Assembly: GCA_000277545.1 (NCBI GenBank)
Contig: AKXM01000016.1
Span: forward strand, 220,928 to 284,927
Direction of reading: 5' to 3'
DNA from: Enterobacter sp. Ag1
GTDB lineage: Bacteria > Pseudomonadota > Gammaproteobacteria > Enterobacterales > Enterobacteriaceae
Length of the DNA stretch: 64,000 bases
Shown one piece after another: positions 8,681 through 16,272 of this stretch. The position numbers were made by a program, and so were the translations under genes. Under the pieces are notes generated by a model. It searched no databases, was not told where the DNA came from, and worked only from the letters and a program-made list of their open reading frames with translations. Every line of letters begins with the position of its first letter. The stretch's first letter is position 1.

Positions 8681-10294
8681 ATGACGAATTCTATTCTTAC
8701 GCTCGATCGCGTTTCTTTTGTATTGCCTGATGGCAAACGCCTTTTCTCAGATCTCACTGAACAATTTGACCACCGACATACTGCTCTGGTCGGTAGAAAT
8801 GGCGTGGGTAAAAGCCTGCTGGCTAAAATTCTTTCAGGCCAGGTGGCGCCGACTTCCGGCCAGTGTAGTTGCTCAGGTCGTGTCAGATATCTGGCGCAGC
8901 ATCTGACACCGCACCATTATCATAGCGTGGCGATGCTTGCGGGAATCGACAGCCAGTTAGCCGCGCTAGATCGCATTGAAGCAGGCAGCACCGACCCAGC
9001 TGATTTTGACCTTGTGGGTGATAATTGGGACCTTCGCCAACGGCTGCAGGCGCAGTTAGAGTCCGCGGGATTGGGTTATCTTTCGCCGGGTTCAGCGGTC
9101 AACCAGCTGAGTGGCGGAGAAGCCATGCGGGTAGCACTGATCGGCGCGATGCTATCTGAGGCAGATTTTCTTATCCTTGATGAGCCTACCAACCATCTGG
9201 ATGCCGCCAGCCGACTGACGCTGATGCGGCAGTTGCACCAATGGCCCCGTGGTCTTTTGCTCATCAGTCATGACCGGACGTTGCTGCAGCAGATGGAGCG
9301 AATGGTCGAACTATCGTCGCTCGGTTTACGCAGCTACGGCGGCAACTATGATTTTTACCAGCAAATGAAAGCGCAGGAGACTGCCTCCGCCACGCAAAAC
9401 CTGGAGCGCCTCAAAACCGAGCGTAAGCGCGAAGAGCAGGCGCTGCGTGAACAACGCGAACGACTTGAAAAACGCGGATCCCGGGGTACCCGGCAGGGTA
9501 AGAATGCGAATCAGGCAAAAATATTGCTGGGCCGTCAAAAAGGCCGGAGTGAGACTTCAGCAGGAAAACGGATAAAGCAGCAAACCCAAGCGCGGGCGTT
9601 GCTCAGCCAGCAGGTGCAGCAAGCCATAATGCAAATTGAGGTATCTACGCACATCGCCATGCATATCACCTCTACATTCGGGGCATTACCGCAGAAGGTC
9701 GCCACCCTTGACGAGGTCGTTTTACCTTTTGTTCCTGCCTCTTTTCGCGAGATAACGCTGACCATTAACGGCGGGCAACGGATCGGTGTTGTCGGTTCCA
9801 ACGGGTGCGGTAAATCAACATTATTAAAAACCTTAGCGGGTCTGTTGCCGTCAGTGTCTGGTCATCGTGAGGTCTGGGCTAAAACCGCTTATCTTGACCA
9901 GCAGATGTCCATTTTGGATCGGCAAAAAACGGCACTTGAGCAACTTCTGGCGGTGAACTCTCAGGTGGGGGAATCCCAACTGCGTATGCAACTTGCCCAG
10001 CTTGGACTGGATGCATCTCGTGTGTCATTACCCTGTGGCGAACTTAGCGGCGGGGAACAACTTAAAGCTGCGCTGGCAATGCTAATTTATGCTGACTCGC
10101 CCGCCAGCTTTTTATTGCTCGATGAATCGAGTAATCATCTGGATATTGTATCCCTGCATACGCTGGAATCTTTTCTTAATCAGTATCAGGGCACCCTGAT
10201 GGTGGTGTCACACGATGAGGTGTTTCTCAGCCAGATTGAGCTAACGCATTGGCTGGTTGCGGGGGATAGGGGTTGGGAATTATCCCCCTGTTAG
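8681..10294 (+). CDS. ABC-F family ATPase
   Basis: A 537-residue soluble protein with two ATP-binding cassettes and no membrane domain. Cassette 1 has Walker A GRNGVGKS, signature LSGGEAMRV and Walker B LILDEPTNHLD. Cassette 2 has Walker A GSNGCGKS, signature LSGGEQLKA and a slightly altered LLLDESSNHLD. The charged helical linker between them (about residues 235-300) is the P-site tRNA-interaction motif region. ABC-F proteins act on the ribosome, relieving stalls or protecting against antibiotics. It is not close enough to EttA, Uup, YbiT or YheS for me to name. Confidence 0.9.
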   Translation: MTNSILTLDRVSFVLPDGKRLFSDLTEQFDHRHTALVGRNGVGKSLLAKILSGQVAPTSGQCSCSGRVRYLAQHLTPHHYHSVAMLAGIDSQLAALDRIEAGSTDPADFDLVGDNWDLRQRLQAQLESAGLGYLSPGSAVNQLSGGEAMRVALIGAMLSEADFLILDEPTNHLDAASRLTLMRQLHQWPRGLLLISHDRTLLQQMERMVELSSLGLRSYGGNYDFYQQMKAQETASATQNLERLKTERKREEQALREQRERLEKRGSRGTRQGKNANQAKILLGRQKGRSETSAGKRIKQQTQARALLSQQVQQAIMQIEVSTHIAMHITSTFGALPQKVATLDEVVLPFVPASFREITLTINGGQRIGVVGSNGCGKSTLLKTLAGLLPSVSGHREVWAKTAYLDQQMSILDRQKTALEQLLAVNSQVGESQLRMQLAQLGLDASRVSLPCGELSGGEQLKAALAMLIYADSPASFLLLDESSNHLDIVSLHTLESFLNQYQGTLMVVSHDEVFLSQIELTHWLVAGDRGWELSPC

Positions 10295-10385
10295 CAGGTT
10301 GAATGATCTTATGGCTCATGCAATTTCAAACAGAATCTAGTGAAATACCTATTTGGGCTGCATAAGCAGAAGTGAGCTATATCTA

Positions 10386-10446
10386 CTCCTGGCACTTGGC
10401 GGACGAGCCAATGAAGCTGAAGGTCCGGTGTGAGCGAGGAGCGGAA
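10386..10446. repeat. TTGGCAC/GCGGAC repeat, copy A
   Basis: Contains TGGCACTTGGCGGACG, then about 30 bases later GAGCGAGGAGCGGA. It shares both ends and the spacing with copy B at 10864 and lies just after the stop of the zinc-ribbon gene, as copy B lies after the DUF2625 gene. Confidence 0.6.
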
Positions 10447-10447
10447 G

Positions 10448-10759
10448 TTAGTCAATTATTTCCGATGGCTTTTCATTCTCGGGCGACCAATATCCACCGC
10501 TACCATGGTAAGTTTCAGCACCTAATACAAACTTAGTTCCACAGTGCCTACAAACAAAATGGTAATCGACGATATCGCCCCATATCATCTTTTCAGCACA
10601 CTCTTGAAAGTTGTATTGATTCCTGTCATCCGTTGCATCAATTTCGGCCAGAACCCCTTCGCTGAGCGCATGCTTTGCAATACGGATTGCTTTACGTAAT
10701 TGTTCAGGTTGGCGGATAACGTATTTAACACATAGATCCAGACACCGATCGCAACTCAT
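10448..10759 (-). CDS. Unknown protein with zinc-ribbon cysteines
   Basis: A 103-residue soluble protein. The N-terminus MSCDRCLDLCVKY and the later FVCRHCGTKF give two CxxC pairs, a probable zinc ribbon, with an acidic helical stretch between. It resembles small proteins found as immunity or orphan genes next to repeats, but I cannot name a family. GGAGG lies upstream of ATG 10759. It is flanked by repeat copies A and B. Confidence 0.6.
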   Translation of the reverse strand: MSCDRCLDLCVKYVIRQPEQLRKAIRIAKHALSEGVLAEIDATDDRNQYNFQECAEKMIWGDIVDYHFVCRHCGTKFVLGAETYHGSGGYWSPENEKPSEIID

Positions 10760-10863
10760 TTAACAGCCTCCATGATGATATGTTGACGTGGTTTAACACT
10801 GTAAGCCAATAAAATTATTCACAACTTCTTCTATGGTGAACTTCTGGATTGATGTTAGCTATG

Positions 10864-10932
10864 TCCACCCTTGGCACAAAGCGGACCGCCTGAAGCGTTG
10901 CGAGGTCTGCTAAGAGCGAGGAGCGGACGCTT
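10864..10932. repeat. TTGGCAC/GCGGAC repeat, copy B
   Basis: Contains CTTGGCACAAAGCGGACC and, about 30 bases on, AGAGCGAGGAGCGGACG. Closest in length to copy A. It lies between the DUF2625 and zinc-ribbon genes. Confidence 0.6.
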
Positions 10933-10963
10933 GTCAGATATTACACATATCTTGTTGATTTAA

Positions 10964-11653
10964 TCAGCGAGGAACAAAATCTTCGCTCTGTATGCCGGTT
11001 AATTGATCTCGTAAATCCAGGCATAATGCCCAGTGCTCTTCAACAGGCACAGTAGCCCGCCAACGCTGCTCGATAGACAACTGCGGTTCGGTCCAGAGAA
11101 AGGGATAAAAGGAGTAAACTACGTCACAATTCATTGAAGTCGTTTCTTCGCGCCAACCTGCCCAGCGTAGGTTTTTGTAGAATAAACTCAAATCGCCACA
11201 AAGCGCCCAATGCAGAAAACCTGAATAGTTGGTATTGAGGCTCTCCCATTCGAGTGTATCCGGTGCGAGATAATATACCCCGCCGTGACCTTTACCGAAT
11301 TCTCCCCCGTTAAGTGCAAAAAAACCTCCGGATGCATCATCAGCAATTAATAATGCCTGAAATGTCAGATCAGCTGTTACCAACTGCGTCCATGAAGCTA
11401 GAGTTCGTGGTAGTCTGGTGTGACCAGAGCCTAAAATCCGCAACCAACCATTATCAATGAGTATTCCTCCCGTTTCATATGCAATAGCACCAAGCGGAGA
11501 GAAAGTAGTTATCTGAAGCTGATATAAATCAGCGCGTGCTTGCGCCGGGTTACAAGGAAGCACTTCATAGTTATTGATTGCTTCTTGCAGCCATTGTTTC
11601 ACTGTACGCCAGCCAGATCTCTGCTGATCGATTAATTCAGCTAGTTCCCTCAT
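10964..11653 (-). CDS. DUF2625-family protein
   Basis: A 229-residue soluble protein. MRELAELIDQ...GW..V..WL.EA.N, followed by a long beta-rich region with ETGGILIDNGWLRILGSGH and FALNGGEFGKGHGGVYYLAPDTLEWE, is the DUF2625 pattern. Enterobacteria carry it as a stand-alone gene; its SUKH-like look hints at a binding or immunity role, but that is inference. It is flanked by the short repeats. Confidence 0.8.
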   Translation of the reverse strand: MRELAELIDQQRSGWRTVKQWLQEAINNYEVLPCNPAQARADLYQLQITTFSPLGAIAYETGGILIDNGWLRILGSGHTRLPRTLASWTQLVTADLTFQALLIADDASGGFFALNGGEFGKGHGGVYYLAPDTLEWESLNTNYSGFLHWALCGDLSLFYKNLRWAGWREETTSMNCDVVYSFYPFLWTEPQLSIEQRWRATVPVEEHWALCLDLRDQLTGIQSEDFVPR

Positions 11654-11746
11654 CTTTTATCCTCATCCACACAACGCTGCTTTACTTCATTAATCGGACG
11701 CTAAGCCGATAACATGAGCATGAAATCAGAGCATCTGGCCGGCAAC

Positions 11747-11772
11747 GTCCGCTTCTTGGCACAGAGCGGACG
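11747..11772. repeat. TTGGCAC/GCGGAC repeat, copy C (partial)
   Basis: GTCCGCTTCTTGGCACAGAG followed by CGGACG: the same TTGGCACARAGCGGAC core as copy B, preceded here by its inverted partner GTCCGC. It lacks the GAGCGAGGAGCGGA half. Confidence 0.55.
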
Positions 11773-11813
11773 TGAATCCTTCACGCTATAAAACTGCAGT
11801 AAATATATTGCTC

Positions 11814-12569
11814 TCAGCTGAGGCAAATCACTTTCCCGGCGCACTCGCCGTCCTTGAAATCCATAATGACCAGGGCGGCACGATCCTCTGGCGCCTGAGC
11901 AATAAGTTCGCCTTTTGCATTCCATGCGGCGCTTTTCCCGACTGGCTTCCAACCGCCTGAGGTGCCGCAGTAATTGGCCATTAGCGTAGGCATTGCGTAA
12001 TATTTGGCGTAGCTTTTAAGCACATCGGTATCTTTCTCATAGCCGCCTGCGCTCAAAACTGAATTAATATAAATATTAGCGCCCATCTGCACCGTTTGTT
12101 CTACATGCCTCGGCTGCCCGGCGTCTGCGCATATAGCCACGCCGACGTTAAACGTGCGGGCCGTAATAACACACGCCGCTGTGCCGGATGAAAAGTAATC
12201 AGACTCTCCGGGGTGAAGATACATTTTTCGATAATAAGAAATTGGCTGCCCGGCAGAAATGACACATGCGCCAATGGCCGGTTTATTATCCTGCACATAC
12301 AAAGGTGCCCCCGCCACAATGGTCATCTCATGGCGGTCGGCCAATGCCTGAAGCGCCTGGAGGCAGGACTCATCGGTGAGAGCCAATTTTTCAGCTAGCT
12401 CAGGCTCATAACCCGTTAAAGAAAGCTCCGGAAAAATGATCAGGTTTACATCTGCCGAGGCGGCCAAAGTAATCAGCAATTCGTGACAGCGCATATTCTC
12501 TTCAATATTGCCGCGAACCGGAGCAAACTGTCCCGCGGCAATGCTTAACCTTTCCCGAATACCGTTCAT
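11814..12569 (-). CDS. Carbon-nitrogen hydrolase (nitrilase superfamily)
   Basis: A 251-residue cytoplasmic amidohydrolase. The catalytic triad is visible: Glu in FPELSLTGYEP, Lys in YRKMYLHPGE and Cys in GVAICADAGQP. The surrounding sequence is that of the broad omega-amidase/carbamoylase-like group, and the substrate is not readable. The ATG at 12569 is chosen for its preceding GGGGAT; a frame extension upstream lacks a site. It lies between the DUF2625 gene and the icd end. Confidence 0.87.
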   Translation of the reverse strand: MNGIRERLSIAAGQFAPVRGNIEENMRCHELLITLAASADVNLIIFPELSLTGYEPELAEKLALTDESCLQALQALADRHEMTIVAGAPLYVQDNKPAIGACVISAGQPISYYRKMYLHPGESDYFSSGTAACVITARTFNVGVAICADAGQPRHVEQTVQMGANIYINSVLSAGGYEKDTDVLKSYAKYYAMPTLMANYCGTSGGWKPVGKSAAWNAKGELIAQAPEDRAALVIMDFKDGECAGKVICLS

Positions 12570-12692
12570 ACTTATCCCCGCAATTTTTTTACAATCATCG
12601 GCTAAAATCTTAAAACAAACACCTTGCCTCATATTCAGGCAGCCCCAAGGTTCTTTTGGCGCAGGGGGTTGTAACCATCATCCAAGACCGAA

Positions 12693-12808
12693 CAATAAAA
12701 AACGGGAACCCTAAGGTTCCCGTTGTCACATCACCAGCGGCGCTGATTACATGTGTTTAATGATAGCGTCGCCAAACTCTGAACATTTCAGCAGCTTAGC
12801 GCCATCCA
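12693..12808. repeat. Left attachment-site repeat (icd 3' end and terminator)
   Basis: These 116 bases match 63885-64000 with a single difference (A at 12713, G at 63905, in the terminator loop). The match contains the icd terminator and the last codons of icd. It is the duplication left by site-specific integration and marks the left prophage junction. The right copy runs past the end of the window, so the full repeat may be longer. Confidence 0.95.
12698..12724 (-). terminator. icd terminator, left copy
   Basis: GGGAACC, a four-base loop and GGTTCCC followed on the minus strand by a run of six T. It lies 23 bases after the icd stop and is present at both junctions. Confidence 0.9.
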
Positions 12809-12911
12809 TCAGACGCTCGAAGTCATAGGTTACGGTCTTAGCTTCGATAGCGCCTTCCATACCCTTAACGATCAGGTCAGCCGCTTCGAACCATTCCATA
12901 TGACGCAGCAT
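12747..12911 (-). pseudogene. icd: Displaced 3' fragment of icd
   Basis: On the minus strand this reads [17 protein letters not shown]...[16 protein letters not shown], the last 54 residues of isocitrate dehydrogenase; homology stops at 12911. The 5' part of icd lies beyond the right end of the window, where integration has supplied a replacement end (63939-64000). This left piece is therefore a promoterless leftover. Confidence 0.93.
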
Positions 12912-13030
12912 TACATACATAAAAACATAGTAAAATAATGTTTTATATGGAATTTATCAACTACCAGTGTTTGATTTTACGCCAAAACAACCGTGTGCTA
13001 ACTTATTGAAACTACTATAGTTGTTGTTAG

Positions 13031-13042
13031 TTTTGGGGAAGA
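13031..13042 (+). other. Integrase arm-type site, left end
   Basis: TTTTGGGGAAGA at the left end matches the three TTTTGGGGAA repeats next to int at 63837-63874. Paired arm sites on both sides of the core are what a tyrosine integrase needs. The rest of 12912-13150 is A/T-rich with no supported gene. Confidence 0.6.
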
Positions 13043-13150
13043 GAATTTAACCATTAAGAGCTCAAGCGAATACGTTCAGATTATGAGGGTGGGGTTTATG
13101 TAACTGATTTGAAATACCATTTACCGCACTATATATCGGACATAGCGGAG

Positions 13151-13196
13151 TTAGATGGAAGGCACTATTAGCGTGTTAGTACAGCCTTCCATCTAA
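13151..13196. repeat. Long hairpin in the leader of the 13234 gene
   Basis: TTAGATGGAAGGC and its exact complement GCCTTCCATCTAA, 13 bases each, enclose a 20-base loop. There is no T-run. It ends 37 bases before the ATG at 13234 and could form a stable leader stem or a protein-binding site. Confidence 0.6.
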
Positions 13197-13233
13197 TCAC
13201 TGTTAGCCGTGTCAAGGAGCGGCAAGCGAACCT

Positions 13234-14019
13234 ATGAAATTGAAACTGCACATACTTTCTTTCTCGGCATTGTTATTCACTATTGCGCCTGTGTGGGCTG
13301 AAGGGTCTGGAGCAAAGGCCATATGTGAGCTTCCTCGTCCAACTCTGCCTCGCAAGTCTGCGCAGACTGTTATGCCTGAAATAAGCCTCGTCTGCGGATC
13401 AAATACGGTTTCTCAGACAGTCAGCATGCCGCCAACACCAAACATAACTACTGTCCCCACTCAAAGCGGCAATGTGCCCACGAGTACATCAACCATTATC
13501 GCGTTGATCTCTGGGGCTGCCGGGATATTCGGTGCGCTGGCCGGCGGACTTGCTAGTCTCTATGTTGCCAGGCATAAGGCGAAGTCTGATTTGGAACTAG
13601 AAACCAAGCGCCTGCAGGCGAATCTTGTAGCGACAGAACGGCTTCGTTGGCTACAAGATATTCGGAAAAGGTTTTCGAACTTATATTCTCAGCTAGACAT
13701 GCAGTACAATTTTGCGAAGCGTACTGTGGATAACAGTGACATTGCTATCATACAGAAGCAACTTGATGAGATGTCTTCTGAGATTATGGAGCAATGTAAC
13801 ATGATCATGGTAATGCTGAATACAGCCAAACCTGATCAAGCCAAGCTTTACGATGTGCTTCAACAGGTGCTTAGATTCATACCGAGAGTATTTCAGCAAG
13901 CGCCAGCAAAAATCACGAACATACATGACAAAGAGTATGGCGAGTATAAACAAGCTGCATTCGACGCAATGACACGCTTGGGCGTAGAGACTTGGCGACA
14001 AGTGAAATCATTGTCGTGA
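13234..14019 (+). CDS. Prophage-end membrane protein with coiled coil
   Basis: A 261-residue protein. Residues 1-22 (KLHILSFSALLFTIAPVWA) form a Sec signal peptide, residues 23-88 are a proline/threonine-rich periplasmic stretch with two cysteines, and residues about 89-113 (IIALISGAAGIFGALAGGLASLYVA) form a glycine-rich membrane helix. The remaining 145 residues start with a basic coiled coil (KAKSDLELETKRLQANL) and are helical, likely cytoplasmic. I recognise no family. Its position at the prophage edge, with its own leader hairpin, fits a gene expressed in the lysogen. A role in exclusion is a guess from position and topology. Confidence 0.7.
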   Translation: MKLKLHILSFSALLFTIAPVWAEGSGAKAICELPRPTLPRKSAQTVMPEISLVCGSNTVSQTVSMPPTPNITTVPTQSGNVPTSTSTIIALISGAAGIFGALAGGLASLYVARHKAKSDLELETKRLQANLVATERLRWLQDIRKRFSNLYSQLDMQYNFAKRTVDNSDIAIIQKQLDEMSSEIMEQCNMIMVMLNTAKPDQAKLYDVLQQVLRFIPRVFQQAPAKITNIHDKEYGEYKQAAFDAMTRLGVETWRQVKSLS

Positions 14020-14106
14020 GCGCGCGACGGCTAACATTTAAATAGATGTTGATTAACCCGTTGAACCCACAGCGCATAGCAGCCCTAAAGACGGTAGTGA
14101 TCCATT

Positions 14107-14151
14107 ATGGGGTGTCGGGGGGCGGAGGTTCAAATCCTCTCGTGCCGACCA
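14107..14151 (+). pseudogene. 3' half of tRNA-Pro(GGG)
   Basis: ATGGGGTGTCGGGGG, then CGGAGGTTCAAATCCTC, then TCGTGCCGACCA is the anticodon-to-CCA half of enterobacterial tRNA-Pro(GGG) (proL), with one substitution. No 5' half is present: upstream bases do not form the D arm or the matching acceptor strand. Many tyrosine integrases use tRNA 3' ends as attachment sites, so this is best read as an old att fragment rather than a tRNA gene. Confidence 0.8.
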
Positions 14152-14162
14152 AATAAACACTG

Positions 14163-14190
14163 AAAACCAGCCTCTTACGGCTGGTTTGTG
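14163..14190 (+). terminator. Hairpin after the tRNA-Pro remnant; 18-base repeat copy 1
   Basis: AACCAGCC, a TCTTAC loop and GGCTGGTT form a clean 8-base stem. The first 18 bases (AAAACCAGCCTCTTACGG, 14163-14180) recur exactly at 15807-15824, where the second stem arm is broken. Confidence 0.7.
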
Positions 14191-14409
14191 TGACTTGCTT
14201 GATATTCCTAGTTCATATTCATGGCCTAGGGCAATATTAATGACGCAGATATAGGTTGTGATTTAAAATGCAACCTGCTGTTTTATAATGAAATATATCT
14301 AAATAGGCATGATAAAAATAGATAAAATCAGTCAATAAAATTCATAGTAAAATCAACGAATAGAAAATGATTTGCAGAATGGTGTTGACTGTTGCCTACC
14401 CCGCAAAAA

Positions 14410-14425
14410 CTGTATACACATACAG
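14410..14425. promoter_or_regulatory. LexA (SOS) box for the DinI-like gene
   Basis: CTGTATACACATACAG fits the LexA consensus CTGT-N8-ACAG and ends 17 bases before the ATG of the DinI-like gene. Damage induction of the downstream gene is expected. Confidence 0.88.
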
Positions 14426-14442
14426 CAATTAAGGGGCTAAAA

Positions 14443-14682
14443 ATGTTCGTTGAACTCGTCTATGACAAACGCAATGTAGAGGGTTTACCCGGCGCAAAAG
14501 AAATCATCCTGGCTGAGCTGACGAGGCGTGTGCATCGCGTCTTTCCCGAAGCTGACGTGCGCGTTAAACCGATGGAATCCAGCTCTGTTAACAGTGACTG
14601 CACGAAAAATGAGAAAGAGAAGCTGAGTCGTCTGGTCGAAGAGATGTTCGATGAAGCTGAGTTCTGGCTTGTTAGCGAGTAA
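14443..14682 (+). CDS. DinI-like SOS modulator
   Basis: A 79-residue protein, MFVELVYDKRNVEGLPGAKEIILAELTRRVHRVFPEADVRVKP...LVEEMFDEAEFWL, in the DinI family. DinI binds RecA filaments and tunes LexA and UmuD cleavage through its acidic C-terminal helix, which is present here (EEMFDEAEF). Phage versions such as Tum of coliphage 186 work on the lysogeny switch. The ATG at 14443 directly follows the LexA box region and has AGGGGCTAAAA before it. It is followed by a small gene after five bases. Confidence 0.85.
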   Translation: MFVELVYDKRNVEGLPGAKEIILAELTRRVHRVFPEADVRVKPMESSSVNSDCTKNEKEKLSRLVEEMFDEAEFWLVSE

Positions 14683-14687
14683 CTGGC

Positions 14688-14924
14688 ATGGACAACATGA
14701 TCATATCCGGCGTCAGGATTTACTTTCCGCGACTAGGCGAAAAGCTCCCGGTACCGTCTGCTGATATGCGTACCTTTGCGATTAAAGGTACCACTGGCGA
14801 TCGTTGCTGTGTTCTTGGGTTCTGGAATGGTAAATGGCGGGTACTGTCTCTTCCTGAGTATGAGAGTTCAGGAAAGGCGATTATGGCGGTAGCCAGGCGA
14901 GGGAAACGAGCATCGTGTCAATGA
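14688..14924 (+). CDS. Small gene downstream of the DinI-like gene
   Basis: A 78-residue soluble protein (MDNMIISGVRIYFPRLGEKLPVPSA...GFWNGKWRVLSLPEYESSGKAIM). I do not recognise it. It starts five bases after the DinI-like stop and should be transcribed from the same SOS promoter. Confidence 0.6.
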   Translation: MDNMIISGVRIYFPRLGEKLPVPSADMRTFAIKGTTGDRCCVLGFWNGKWRVLSLPEYESSGKAIMAVARRGKRASCQ

Positions 14925-15036
14925 TACAATTCAGCGGGAGCAAGCCACTTTCCGAAACTGCGCTTGGTTGTTGAAGTCCACAGTTTCTATGATTAATGTC
15001 CTTACTGAGACGATAATCATTTAGGATATTGAACGT

Positions 15037-15477
15037 ATGGATACTATCGAACAGATAAAGGGCTATTACTTTAAAGGGATCCACAATCTGTCTTGCGGGG
15101 AATTGGCTTTTTGGATCACAGTAGATGAAGCAGAGAAGCAGCTCGGTGGGATCGATATTGTTGCATTTGCCTTTATTCTTGGTGGATTGAATGTCATTCA
15201 TGTTCCCGGAAAGCCGCTTACCGCAACGCCGGGAACCAGTTTTTTATCCCTCTATCTCCGACGAATGATTTCTTATCGACTTAATTCCCGCTGGCGTTCT
15301 CCAACATGGAAAACATTAGTTGGCGGGGGTTGGGCAAAAACAACAAGCTTGGGTGGACTTATAGGACGCTGGATCCCTTGGGTAGGAGTTGCGATCACTG
15401 CATATGATGTAATGATTATCGCCAAAAGAAGTATTCAGCGTTACAACCTGATTGTTCGCCCAGGAGACAAGATATGA
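15037..15477 (+). CDS. STM2901-family protein
   Basis: A 146-residue protein that starts MDTIEQIKGYYFKGIHNLSCGELAFWI and has a glycine-rich hydrophobic C-terminal part (TSLGGLIGRWIPWVGVAITAYDVMIIA) that could enter or cross a membrane. This is the pattern annotated as the STM2901 family in Salmonella and E. coli islands. Function is unknown. Its stop overlaps the start of the DUF1493 gene by ATGA, so the two are translationally coupled. Confidence 0.75.
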   Translation: MDTIEQIKGYYFKGIHNLSCGELAFWITVDEAEKQLGGIDIVAFAFILGGLNVIHVPGKPLTATPGTSFLSLYLRRMISYRLNSRWRSPTWKTLVGGGWAKTTSLGGLIGRWIPWVGVAITAYDVMIIAKRSIQRYNLIVRPGDKI

Positions 15478-15797
15478 TTGAACTTGAAAGGGCAGTTTTG
15501 CAGTTTGTTAAAACAGAGCTGGGTGATAGCAGCATTGAAGTATCCTCATCGCTTAGCACCGGGAAGCACCAAACTGTACCAGAGGATATACTGGATATGA
15601 TGGATAAATATTCCGCCAAATTTAACGTTGATTGCAGCAATATTCATTGGCGCAGATATTTTCCTCAGACAGTTTTACCTTTCCTGCCCAACTGTATTTT
15701 ACCCGAGCGCCTGAAATCAGATCGACACAATCCTGAGCTATTTACGATCGGTATGATGATTGAATCAGCCAAAGCGGGTCGCTGGCTTTACGATTAA
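15474..15797 (+). CDS. DUF1493-family protein
   Basis: A 107-residue acidic protein (MIELERAVLQFVKTEL..., with DILDMMDKYSAKFNVD and a C-terminal TIGMMIESAKAGRWLYD). The FNVD...W..YFP core and the closing TI.M...SA..G.W are DUF1493 landmarks. Family members regularly follow STM2901-like genes. The strict pairing and overlap suggest a two-part module such as effector plus immunity, but no activity is known. Confidence 0.8.
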   Translation: MIELERAVLQFVKTELGDSSIEVSSSLSTGKHQTVPEDILDMMDKYSAKFNVDCSNIHWRRYFPQTVLPFLPNCILPERLKSDRHNPELFTIGMMIESAKAGRWLYD

Positions 15798-15806
15798 CAA
15801 TCATTT

Positions 15807-15870
15807 AAAACCAGCCTCTTACGGATGTTTTTTGTCCCTGAGTTTTACGTGGGGAACTGTTGGGGAGAAA
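15807..15870. repeat. 18-base repeat copy 2 and arm-like TGGGGA repeats
   Basis: 15807-15824 repeats AAAACCAGCCTCTTACGG exactly as after the tRNA-Pro remnant. It is followed by three TGGGGA/TGGGGG repeats (15841-15870), which look like decayed integrase arm sites similar to those beside int. The DinI/STM2901/DUF1493 block lies between the two repeat copies. Confidence 0.55.
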
Positions 15871-15892
15871 TGGGGGAATTACTGCCGACGAA

Positions 15893-16270
15893 TTACATGC
15901 ATGGGTTGTCGTCAAATTCCTCCAGTCGGGCATCGTTGATGATGTACGTCACAACGCCAAACACGTCCAAAGGCTCATCATCTGATCCATGATTTTCCCG
16001 GGCGCCAGTGTCTAGCCGCTCAAGATATTTGTGCGGGTGGAGCCGCAGCCGGCGCAAACGAAATTCCCCGTCAATTGCGCAGGCAAGAATCGATCCATCA
16101 CACTGCGTGGCCGCCGTGTCGACAACCAGCAGAGCCCCTTTGATAATCCCGGCGCGCAGGCATGTTTCCGATGCGCGCATGAAGTAAGTTGCAGCTGGCC
16201 TGCTGATTAGCTGGCGGTCGAGAGAAATGCGGCTCTCTACATAGTCCTGAGCTGGCGATGGAAAACCCAT
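15893..16270 (-). CDS. UmuD'-like protein without catalytic dyad
   Basis: A 125-residue protein beginning MGFPSPAQDYVESRISLDRQ. E. coli UmuD is cut between Cys24 and Gly25 in CGFPSPAADYVEQ, so this protein starts where UmuD' starts. The nucleophile position (UmuD KASGDSM) reads RASETCL, Cys for Ser60, and the general-base Lys97 region (DGEFTVKKL) reads DGEFRLRRL, Arg for Lys. It should therefore not self-cleave but may still dimerise and bind UmuC. The ATG at 16270 has GGAGGG at good spacing. Phage P1 HumD is a known precedent for a UmuD'-like phage protein. It follows the next gene in an SOS operon. Confidence 0.85.
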   Translation of the reverse strand: MGFPSPAQDYVESRISLDRQLISRPAATYFMRASETCLRAGIIKGALLVVDTAATQCDGSILACAIDGEFRLRRLRLHPHKYLERLDTGARENHGSDDEPLDVFGVVTYIINDARLEEFDDNPCM

Positions 16271-16272
16271 GA

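Noticed and set aside
14040..14151. Complete tRNA-Pro gene
   Set aside because: Only the anticodon-to-CCA half matches; the upstream bases do not pair with the acceptor stem or form a D arm.
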